This document shows positions 1-6,308 of a DNA stretch of 6,694 nt, piece after piece (the stretch's first letter is position 1; each line of letters starts with the position of its first letter). The notes under the pieces are model-generated. The model was given only the letters and a program-made list of their open reading frames with translations. It was not told where the DNA came from and did not search any database. Origin of the DNA: Verrucomicrobiota bacterium (GTDB lineage: Bacteria > Verrucomicrobiota > Verrucomicrobiia > Verrucomicrobiales > DEV007); assembly GCA_013152075.1 (NCBI GenBank), contig JAADHD010000188.1:1-6694 (forward strand), written 5' to 3'. Position numbers and translations under genes: made by a program.

Positions 1-971
1 AATCCTTTGTAAGCAAGCGGAGTTGGCACATATGGCAAACCCTTGCGCCCCAGTTCATACAACTTTTTCACCTTCCCGCCACCTACACCCGGCCGCAAAG
101 CCACACTCTCTTTAGCTCCGCCGCCTGAGCCCAATGTCGCTAACACCACATCCCCGGACAATCCAATCGATCCCACCGAACGCTGCTTGAAGCCCGGATT
201 ATACTGCCAGAGCAACTCTCCCGTTTTTGCGTCCAACGAAATAAATCCATGCGTAGAGTTCACTGCCAAAACCTGTTTTTTTCCATCTTTCCCCTGATAA
301 ACCACTGAAGTGCTGTAAGCACTTTTCTCCTCCTCTCCCGGCTTGTTCTGACGTTTGTGCCGCCAAACCTCATCACCTGTCAACGCATCGAGAGCAATAA
401 TCGCGCTGCGTTCCTCCTCCTTATGCTCTGTCTGGATAATAAGCAAACCTTCCACCAGAATGGGGGATGTTGCCGTGCCATGATCTGAAGTGAAACTAGG
501 AAACTCAACACTCCAGACTTTTTTACCCGCATGATCCACTGCAACCGCTATCGTTCGATCACCCGACCCCCAAAACAGATAAACGTGCCTTCCATCCACC
601 GCCGGTGTCGACGATGCAAAATTATTAAAGCGATGCTGTTTATGTGATTCGAACGCCGCTCCCCATTTCCACTTCACCTTGCCATTGTTCGCATTGTAGC
701 AAACCAAGTGCCTTTTATTCGCATCCTTCTTATCGAATACTGTCAGATAAAGGTCCTTACCCCACAATACCGGCGAAGAATGCCCGCTCCCTTTCAACTC
801 CACTATCCAATTGAAGTTTGCGATCGTAACCTTTGCTGGCAAACCCTTGGCATTGCCTACTCCCGACCCGTTTTCACCCCGAAAACGAGTCCACTCCTGA
901 GCCTCAGCTGACATTGCCAATACACAGGCACAAAACAACACTGCGGACAGAGACAGTTGAGGGGTTTTCAT
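1..971 (-). CDS. Secreted PQQ-like beta-propeller repeat protein (BamB-like fold), C-terminus cut by window edge
   Basis: The reading frame starts at the ATG at 971 and stays open for 323 codons to the left edge, so the C-terminus is missing. Residues 1-24 form a typical signal peptide: Lys2, a hydrophobic stretch at about 6-20, and an AEA/QEW cleavage site. There is no lipobox, so a soluble periplasmic or exported protein is expected. The mature chain opens with EWTRFRGENGSG, the W-x-x-F-R-G start common in PQQ-like propeller proteins of the PVC group. At least four propeller blades are marked by the strand motif ending in Trp: CYNANNGKVKW (91-101), AVDHAGKKVW (144-153), ALDALTGDEVW (193-203) and SLDAKTGELLW (245-255). 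Family members are often about 400 residues, so perhaps a quarter is missing (inference). Such propellers usually bind proteins or act as scaffolds; no enzymatic activity or PQQ binding can be claimed. The gene lies 88 bases after the second rod gene in the same direction. No clear ribosome binding site or terminator is visible in that gap. Confidence 0.9.
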   Translation of the reverse strand, partial: MKTPQLSLSAVLFCACVLAMSAEAQEWTRFRGENGSGVGNAKGLPAKVTIANFNWIVELKGSGHSSPVLWGKDLYLTVFDKKDANKRHLVCYNANNGKVKWKWGAAFESHKQHRFNNFASSTPAVDGRHVYLFWGSGDRTIAVAVDHAGKKVWSVEFPSFTSDHGTATSPILVEGLLIIQTEHKEEERSAIIALDALTGDEVWRHKRQNKPGEEEKSAYSTSVVYQGKDGKKQVLAVNSTHGFISLDAKTGELLWQYNPGFKQRSVGSIGLSGDVVLATLGSGGGAKESVALRPGVGGGKVKKLYELGRKGLPYVPTPLAYKG

Positions 972-1059
972 CGGTTTTACTATGAAGCGCAATTCATGCT
1001 TCTTCAGCTAAAGCTCAAACTCCTTAACACGCAAGTTTCTTATCCCACCGAATGAATCC

Positions 1060-2736
1060 CTAATCCAAAATCAAAGTCGTCCCCGTCGGCGGCCTCGGCT
1101 TTGGTTTTGGTTTCGGTTTGTTCGGGTCAACCGGAGGTTTTGGTTTGCTCGGAAAAGCCGCTGCCACAAAAAGGCGAGTGTGTGGAATCTCCGGCGGGTG
1201 CACATCCAGACGAATCTCCTGACTGCTTTTAGCTTCAGAGGCTGCCAGCACCGATTCGTAAATTTGACGCGTCCAGGGTTGAACATAACTCAAAAAATAC
1301 GCTACTCTTTCTTTTGTCAGATCTTCGATAAATTTAGCTTTAACTGCCGGATCCTTCATGTCTTTGGGTACCAGTGCAGCCACCTTTTGATCTAAACTCG
1401 CAATCTCTGCTTTTTGAGCCGCTATCACTTTAGGCCCAATGGTTTTGGCTAGGTTTTCATATTGATCCAGAGAAATTCTATCCAACCTCAACATGATAGC
1501 CTCTCGTTTAGACATGACCTTCGGAATGAACTTTTCGCCCTCCCATGTAGTCCAGCCAGCGGGAATCCGGTGGGACTCCGATATGTTTCGAGCCTCCAGA
1601 TAAGCCTCAAAACTGTCGGCACTTACATAATAATAAAACAAAGCGTTGCGCTCGAGAGCAACTTTTTTACAAACTTGGTCAAAACCCGAGCCCCGCTGCT
1701 TGAACTGTTTAATATCCCAACCTCCCTCTTTTTTAAATCCCAGGCTTAACTTCAACCGATCCGACGTTCCATTTCTTTCAATGAAATAACTGAAGTCCTT
1801 TGGACCAAATTTTCCGTTACCAAAAAAAGCTTTCACTTTTTTCTCATCAAAACGCAAGCGCTGAACATTGAACTCTCTGCGATCTTCAGAACCAAACAAT
1901 CGAGCCAACATATCTTTCTCCGGCAGGGCAATTCCATCAGCTCCCATTTCGGTCACTTTGACATTTCCCAATGCCAGACCTTTCACAAAACGTCCGTTAC
2001 GCCGCACTCTTTCCCGAACCGGAAGATAAGCATCTCGGTTAACTGGATTCGTTTTGGTTGACTGTAACGAAAACGTATAGCTACCCAAACCACTTCCCGT
2101 GTAGGTCAGCTTGGAAAAATTTCCGTAGATAGCATCTCGCACCTTGATCACATGACTGTAGGGATCGCCGACATAATAAACCTTACCACCTTTGCAAACT
2201 ACATAATGGGCTTTTGATTCAGGTTTCGCCACTCTAGGGTTTGGCATTTTAACAACCTTGGCCGCCACTCTTTCCCGCTCAGGGGTCTGATCCAGAATAG
2301 CCTTCATCTTTGCCAGTTCAGAAGCGGCAGTGCTCACCTCTTTATCGCGCACAACTTTCAACGCCTCCGCCTCATCTATTTTCTTCTGAAGCTCTTCCAT
2401 GTCGGAGCTGTCTTTTACCAACTCCTTATTGTTTTTCTCAATCTCCTCGATTTCGATGATGAGCTGTTCAGCACTTTTGTCCGGTTTCTTTATTGTTTCC
2501 ACCGACGCCTGCTGCAACTCCTTCAAATTATCACGCGTGCTCTTTGCGCGTGTTTTTAATTCCTTAAGATCCTCTTTGCTCACCTGAGGCAAATTATCGA
2601 CAATTACTTTCACCGCCTGACTCAGCCCCAAGCTACTGATGATCAAAATCAGCAGCAACACGCCGACCACATTCGTCAGCGCGTCCAACAAACTGTCCAT
2701 GCTTCTTTCGCCGTCGTCTCTTGCTCTTCTCGCCAT
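1060..2736 (-). CDS. ExbD/TolR-like rod protein 2, Asp-bearing, with long periplasmic domain and Pro/Lys tail
   Basis: A 558-residue protein with one membrane helix at about 20-38, preceded by a positive cytoplasmic N-terminus (MARRAR), so the rest should be periplasmic. The helix start SLLDALTNVVG places Asp18 where ExbD has its proton-carrying Asp (PFID in ExbD). Residues about 52-150 are Lys/Glu-rich and predicted coiled coil. A globular region follows (about 175-405), including AHYVVCKGGKVYYV and NALFYYYVSADSFEAYLEAR, which resemble segments of the upstream protein. The only two cysteines, Cys181 and Cys356, are both in this region and could form a disulfide. A helical stretch (about 408-508) leads to a Pro/Lys tail at 529-550. 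The protein is far longer than ExbD (about 140 residues) and has no recognisable OmpA-like peptidoglycan-binding domain. The start is set by the shared MARR N-terminus and by the one-base TAATG overlap with the preceding stop; there is no good Shine-Dalgarno, so coupled translation is likely. The role in an ion-driven motor is inferred from family and context. Confidence 0.85.
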   Translation of the reverse strand: MARRARDDGERSMDSLLDALTNVVGVLLLILIISSLGLSQAVKVIVDNLPQVSKEDLKELKTRAKSTRDNLKELQQASVETIKKPDKSAEQLIIEIEEIEKNNKELVKDSSDMEELQKKIDEAEALKVVRDKEVSTAASELAKMKAILDQTPERERVAAKVVKMPNPRVAKPESKAHYVVCKGGKVYYVGDPYSHVIKVRDAIYGNFSKLTYTGSGLGSYTFSLQSTKTNPVNRDAYLPVRERVRRNGRFVKGLALGNVKVTEMGADGIALPEKDMLARLFGSEDRREFNVQRLRFDEKKVKAFFGNGKFGPKDFSYFIERNGTSDRLKLSLGFKKEGGWDIKQFKQRGSGFDQVCKKVALERNALFYYYVSADSFEAYLEARNISESHRIPAGWTTWEGEKFIPKVMSKREAIMLRLDRISLDQYENLAKTIGPKVIAAQKAEIASLDQKVAALVPKDMKDPAVKAKFIEDLTKERVAYFLSYVQPWTRQIYESVLAASEAKSSQEIRLDVHPPEIPHTRLFVAAAFPSKPKPPVDPNKPKPKPKPRPPTGTTLILD

Positions 2737-3566
2737 TATTTTTTAAGAAATTTAGCAAACACCGCCAGATCCAACTTCCCCTCTCCCGGAAGCGGCAATT
2801 TACCTGGTAAAATTCTGGTACCGGACACTCGATTGAATCCCCCGACAACACCATTCGCACGATTGTAATTCGCAACAGATGCCGAATTGCCCCTTACCAG
2901 AAAAATCAGCTTGCGGTAGGGCTTTTCACTGATCTTTTTCAACAAGTCCAAGAACTCCTTGCTCTGCTTCAACGAAGCGGACGGGATCACCAAAGGGGGC
3001 TCAGTCAGACTGGTGTGGATAAGTATGGTCTTGTCCGCAATTTCGACAAAGTAGGGCTCCACATTTGTGCTTGAGCCGCTCGACTGAACACGCAGGGCCG
3101 CTGCATCCGGAGGCAACTGGCGTTTTTCAATCTCCTCCTTCAACTTCTTGATATCAGCCATCAAGGTTTCCTTGTCCTTGTTCAGCTTCTTGTTCGTATT
3201 CACCAGTAAATTCAGCTTGGCGATCAATTCTTCCCTCAGGCTATCAATTTTTTCATTATTGGCCAACAGCTCTTTCAACCTCCGCAGTTTTTCCCGCTTC
3301 GAACGCAAATCCTCCTGATCCTGAATCAGATTCTCCATCAACTGGCGTAAGCGATCCAGTTCTTTCTGATCGACCTTCTGCTTCTTGTCGACTTCGACAT
3401 ACTCCTTGGCCACCTCAACCTCCTCCGGCTCCTTGCCCTCAGCCTGATTCATCTGAATCAGATTGATGAAAACAATAATCATCGTGAGACATCCGATCAC
3501 ACAGACCAGAATGCTCAAAAAGGGGAACAGGGATATTTCCGCGCCCTTGCTTTTTCGTCTCGCCAT
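2736..3566 (-). CDS. ExbD/TolR-like rod protein 1, Ser in place of the proton-carrying Asp
   Basis: A 276-residue protein with a basic N-terminus (MARRKSKG) and one membrane helix at about 16-38 that opens with the motif ISLFPFLSIL. Pro15-Phe16-Leu17-Ser18 lines up with the Pro-Phe-Ile-Asp of ExbD, so the usual Asp is Ser18. Residues about 45-150 are charged and heptad-like, consistent with a periplasmic coiled coil. The C-terminal domain (about 167-276) has EPYFVEIADKTILIH and a strand-turn-helix piece, KLIFLVRGNSASVANYNRA. The start follows the channel gene by 57 bases. The ATG is favoured because it gives the same MARR start as the next gene, although the Shine-Dalgarno is weak. The stop TAA shares its last base with the next ATG. 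Known: ExbD and TolR work as dimers inside a pentamer of ExbB or TolQ. Inferred: this protein pairs with the 558-residue protein encoded next. Confidence 0.87.
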   Translation of the reverse strand: MARRKSKGAEISLFPFLSILVCVIGCLTMIIVFINLIQMNQAEGKEPEEVEVAKEYVEVDKKQKVDQKELDRLRQLMENLIQDQEDLRSKREKLRRLKELLANNEKIDSLREELIAKLNLLVNTNKKLNKDKETLMADIKKLKEEIEKRQLPPDAAALRVQSSGSSTNVEPYFVEIADKTILIHTSLTEPPLVIPSASLKQSKEFLDLLKKISEKPYRKLIFLVRGNSASVANYNRANGVVGGFNRVSGTRILPGKLPLPGEGKLDLAVFAKFLKK

Positions 3567-3619
3567 CTCGCTAGAGTATCAACACTTCATTCGGAAGTAA
3601 CCCTCCAAATCCATCACCT

Positions 3620-3643
3620 CTGGTTCAGCCTCTGCTGAACCAG
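3620..3643. other. 10-bp perfect stem-loop over the stop codon of the channel gene
   Basis: An inverted repeat with arms at 3620-3629 and 3634-3643 and a four-base loop. On the minus-strand transcript the second arm contains the UGA stop of the channel gene. No U-tract follows in that direction, so it is not an intrinsic terminator for the operon. It could be an mRNA processing, stabilising or partly attenuating element between the channel and rod genes. On the plus strand the stem is followed after two bases by six Ts (3646-3651), the shape of an intrinsic terminator, so it might stop antisense transcription, although no plus-strand gene leads into it. The pairing is seen directly; the function is inference. 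Confidence 0.55.
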
Positions 3644-5103
3644 CCTTTTTTCTGAATCACCACCTGCTTGCCATTCAATTCCTTGAGAACTTTATTCAAA
3701 TTCTGAATTCCCTCGGCCAGCGGTTTCACATTGTTTTCGATGGCTCTGATCGACCCCTTCTCCACCTTCTCCAAAGTTGCAAAAAAGTCCTCATCGAGCT
3801 TTTTCTCATAGATTTCTGCCCGTTTCCCAATTGCATTCAACTGCGTATCAATCGCTCCGGCCACCTCTTTGAAATATTTCTGCTGATTGTCCAGCGAACT
3901 CGACATCCCATCCTGAACCTGGGAAAATTTCTTCAACATGTCAGTCTGACTGTTCGCCATCGCCTCTCCAATCGCTTTCAACAAACCTGCATCACCCCCC
4001 GCATTGGAACCTGCTCCCCCATCATTCAGACGTCGCAACAAATTGTCGATGCAATACTCATCGATGTCAGTCACCAGATCTTCTTCGGCGTTCTGCAATG
4101 AACTCGCCGGGAAACTCAGAATAATACTGAAAACCAGTGCCAGTAAGGTTGTGTCAAAAGCCACCCCCAACTTATCCAAAACATTCATGAGCGGCCCCTT
4201 GATCGCATCCATGTCACCGGCCTCTCCACCCAGCACTGCGCCGAAGCCCTCAATCGCACCCCCAATCCCGATAACCGTGCCAATGAATCCCATGATGGGA
4301 ATGGACCACAAAAAAACTTTCACCAACGAATAGCCCCCGGCCACTTTATTCGCATCGATCTCCGACTGAGAAGCCAGCATTTGCGCTACTTCAGGATTGT
4401 TCTGCCGGATGTAGAAAAACTCCAGTGCCTTGCGAATTCGATTCACAATGTAGGTATTTCTCAACAGCTTCGGAAAGTTGACCAGGTGTTCGTGAAACTC
4501 CGGCAGATTGTGAATATTGATTTCATCAGAAATGTCACTCGGCAGTGCCTCGACCAACATCGCGCGGCGCTGTTTACGGATATTGATCCCCTTCATCACC
4601 AACAGAGCCAGACACCAGAACATTAGAAAACTGGTCACATACTGCGGCCATCCACGCTCACAGAACAACTCACGCAAATAAGAGCCCACAGTTACAGTGC
4701 ATCCGGTTTTCTCCGGTAACATTCCCATTATTAGATACCAGAGAACAACACCCGTCAGGCCATAGCCCAAGGCAATCCAAATATTGGCCTGGGAAGGATG
4801 AGGCCCTTGCGTCCCCTGTGTCATTTCCAGATCTGGCAAATCATCATGAATACTGCCTGCCATCTCCTCGCCTGCAGACCGGCTTTGCTCTGGAACCAAT
4901 CCTGACGGCTCTTCCGCAGGAATATCTGGAGTAGCAGGTGTGATGGGAGCAATTTGAGGCTTGTGTGCCTCCTTCGGCTTTTCATCCGCAATACTGGCCG
5001 GAATCTGGATTTTTGTTCCACAACCCGGGCATTTCACGGCTTTGCCTGCCATATCGACTTCCGCCTGCAGGTGCACTTCACATTTTGGACAACTAAACTT
5101 CAT
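3625..5103 (-). CDS. MotA/TolQ/ExbB-type proton channel protein with N-terminal zinc ribbon and helical tail
   Basis: A 492-residue inner-membrane protein. Residues 1-35 form a zinc ribbon with Cys5, Cys8, Cys25 and Cys28 (CPKC and CPGC knuckles). A Pro/acid-rich linker (36-105) follows, then helices at about 107-129 and 152-171, a cytoplasmic loop (about 172-256), and the family core: helix 3 at about 261-284 with GFIGTVIGI and helix 4 at about 311-334 with VAFDTTLLAL. Thr276 and Thr319 match the conserved pore threonines of ExbB (Thr148 and Thr181). Residues 346-492 form a mostly helical cytoplasmic tail. ExbB and TolQ have three helices; the extra one here gives a MotA-like N-in topology that places the zinc ribbon in the cytoplasm. 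The loop between helices 1 and 2 carries Cys135 and Cys148, which would be periplasmic and could form a disulfide. The start is set by the zinc ribbon beginning at residue 5 and by a GGAAAG eight bases upstream of the ATG. Family membership is clear; the cargo or target of the motor is not. Confidence 0.92.
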   Translation of the reverse strand: MKFSCPKCEVHLQAEVDMAGKAVKCPGCGTKIQIPASIADEKPKEAHKPQIAPITPATPDIPAEEPSGLVPEQSRSAGEEMAGSIHDDLPDLEMTQGTQGPHPSQANIWIALGYGLTGVVLWYLIMGMLPEKTGCTVTVGSYLRELFCERGWPQYVTSFLMFWCLALLVMKGINIRKQRRAMLVEALPSDISDEINIHNLPEFHEHLVNFPKLLRNTYIVNRIRKALEFFYIRQNNPEVAQMLASQSEIDANKVAGGYSLVKVFLWSIPIMGFIGTVIGIGGAIEGFGAVLGGEAGDMDAIKGPLMNVLDKLGVAFDTTLLALVFSIILSFPASSLQNAEEDLVTDIDEYCIDNLLRRLNDGGAGSNAGGDAGLLKAIGEAMANSQTDMLKKFSQVQDGMSSSLDNQQKYFKEVAGAIDTQLNAIGKRAEIYEKKLDEDFFATLEKVEKGSIRAIENNVKPLAEGIQNLNKVLKELNGKQVVIQKKGWFSRG

Positions 5104-5229
5104 TTTTTTGCTTTCCGTTTTTATAAAAACCTACGCAAGACCTTCCGTTCCGCTTCAGAATCGCGAGCTCCAATTAATAACGCGCTGTGAACATTTGACT
5201 AGTCAAAATTTGCACTTTCCGACCCACCG
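5104..5229 (-). promoter_or_regulatory. Intergenic leader of the channel-rod operon with two perfect 14-bp palindromes
   Basis: This 126-base gap is the longest between genes here and the most likely place for an operon promoter. It holds the perfect palindrome TTTGACTAGTCAAA (5194-5207), which contains a -35-like TTGACT on both strands. On the minus strand, TTGACT at 5206-5201 is followed after 18 bases by CGTTAT (5182-5177), only a half match to a -10 box. A second perfect palindrome, GTTTTTATAAAAAC (5117-5130), lies 14 bases upstream of the channel start and includes a TATAAA-like core. The first palindrome could be an operator for a dimeric regulator overlapping the -35; no regulator family can be named. 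No intrinsic terminator for the preceding DAHP synthase gene is visible, so some read-through is possible. Confidence 0.35.
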
Positions 5230-6270
5230 TCACCGATTTCTCAACCGCTCTGCCGTAGCTAGTATCAGTTGCTCGGAAGTCTCCCAATCAATACAGGGGT
5301 CAGTTATCGATTGACCATAAACCAGTTCTGAAGGGTTTTGCGGTATCGGTTGATTGCCCCCAAGTAAATTACTTTCGAGCATCGCCCCAAAAACATTGCG
5401 ATCCCCACCGACCCACTGCTGAACAATCTCCTCAAATACTGCGGGCATCCGCTCAGGATCTTTGCTACAATTGGCATGGCTGGCATCAATCATGACCCAC
5501 GGTTTCAAGCCCGCATCAAGCATCTCCTGCGCAGCCCTTTTTGCGTGCTCAGAAGAAAAATTCGGCCCGTCATCACCTCCGCGCAACACCAGATGAGAAT
5601 ATATATTACCTTTAGTACTAACCGCAGACGCCACTCCCTCGGGACTGACCCCAAGAAACGTTTGTGGTTGAATCGCCGCCTTCACGGCATTAACTGCAGG
5701 TTTTACTCCTCCATTAGTCGTATTTTTAAAACCAACCGGCATCGACAAACCCGAAGCCATTTGACGGTGCGTCTGTGATTCCGTTGTCCGTGCCCCGATA
5801 GCCGCCCAACAAATCAAATCTGCTATGTACTGCGGTGTGATCGGATCCAGAAACTCAGTCGCTGTCGGCACCCCTAGATCCAGAACTTCTTGTAAAAATC
5901 CGCGCGCTTTACGCAGGCCCAGTGGAATATTTGCGCTGCCATCCATGTCAGGATCCATGATCAAACCTTTCCACCCCACAGTTGTCCTTGGTTTCTCAAA
6001 ATACACTCGCATGATCACCTCCAGGCAGTCGCCCACCTTCTCCCTCAATGCAGCCAAACGCTCGGCATACTCCCGACCACTCACAGGATCATGAATCGAA
6101 CAAGGCCCCATCACTACCACAAAACGCTCATCTTCACCCTCCAGAATCGCCTGCAAAGCACTTCGGGATTTCGCTACCACCTCGGCTTGTTCCTCTGTCA
6201 GAGCTTGTTCGTGCGCCAGCAAAGCCGGTGCCGGTAAGGGCACATTGTGCCGAATATTGAGATTGCTCAT
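5230..6270 (-). CDS. aroF: 3-deoxy-7-phosphoheptulonate synthase (class I DAHP synthase)
   Basis: A 346-residue cytoplasmic enzyme, full length for the E. coli AroF/AroG/AroH family (about 350). It condenses phosphoenolpyruvate and erythrose 4-phosphate to DAHP, the entry to aromatic amino acid synthesis. The chain matches the family end to end: VMGPCSIHDP (54-62), RVYFEKPRTTVGWKG (88-102), GARTTESQTHR (159-169), VGFKN (179-183) and LRGG (229-232). The four expected metal ligands are present: Cys57, His265, Glu299 and Asp324, matching Cys61, His268, Glu302 and Asp326 of AroG. Lys93, Arg161, Lys182 and Arg230 match phosphate-binding residues. Gly207 sits where Phe-sensitive AroG has Ser211, and TESQTHRQMASGLSMPVGFKN-type sequence is closer to AroF, so the Tyr-sensitive symbol is used with reserve. 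The start gives the usual N-terminal extension used in feedback control and has a short-spaced AGG ahead of it. The gene follows the cyclase gene by 38 bases and may be co-transcribed with it. Confidence 0.96.
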   Translation of the reverse strand: MSNLNIRHNVPLPAPALLAHEQALTEEQAEVVAKSRSALQAILEGEDERFVVVMGPCSIHDPVSGREYAERLAALREKVGDCLEVIMRVYFEKPRTTVGWKGLIMDPDMDGSANIPLGLRKARGFLQEVLDLGVPTATEFLDPITPQYIADLICWAAIGARTTESQTHRQMASGLSMPVGFKNTTNGGVKPAVNAVKAAIQPQTFLGVSPEGVASAVSTKGNIYSHLVLRGGDDGPNFSSEHAKRAAQEMLDAGLKPWVMIDASHANCSKDPERMPAVFEEIVQQWVGGDRNVFGAMLESNLLGGNQPIPQNPSELVYGQSITDPCIDWETSEQLILATAERLRNR

Positions 6271-6308
6271 TTGCCTGTAATATCTAAAGGGGAAAACTGA
6301 CAGAACGG

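Noticed and set aside
43..911. Plus-strand open frames in the left 1 kb
   Set aside because: The minus strand carries one unbroken 323-codon frame with a signal peptide and four propeller motifs over the whole region, which explains it fully.
972..1059. Possible terminator or promoter between the second rod gene and the propeller gene
   Set aside because: Only a weak 5-bp imperfect stem (GAAGC/GCTTC) and no T-tract are seen, and no convincing -35/-10 pair. It is too little to call either element.
1081..1150. Repeat-like GGTTTTGGTTTCGGTTT tract as a DNA repeat or G-quadruplex element
   Set aside because: It is the reverse complement of codons for the Pro/Lys tail and follows codon periodicity. 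The G-runs are too short for a convincing quadruplex.
2633..2875. 80-residue minus-strand open frame across the junction of the two rod genes
   Set aside because: It overlaps both rod genes in another frame, and both genes have recognisable family N-termini or C-terminal domains in their own frames. Its translation is Arg-rich without any recognisable pattern.
1060..5103. Zorya anti-phage system (ZorA/ZorB)
   Set aside because: The channel protein with a long tail recalls ZorA, but the rod proteins lack the OmpA-like peptidoglycan-binding domain of ZorB and no ZorC, ZorD or ZorE-type gene follows. The next gene is a secreted propeller and the one before is DAHP synthase, so this is not a defence-island context.
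4004..5314. Plus-strand open frames opposite the channel and DAHP synthase genes (for example 4004-4333 and 4961-5314)
   Set aside because: They lie antisense to genes with clear family matches, and their translations show no domain, membrane segment or motif order. They are shadows of the minus-strand coding sequence.
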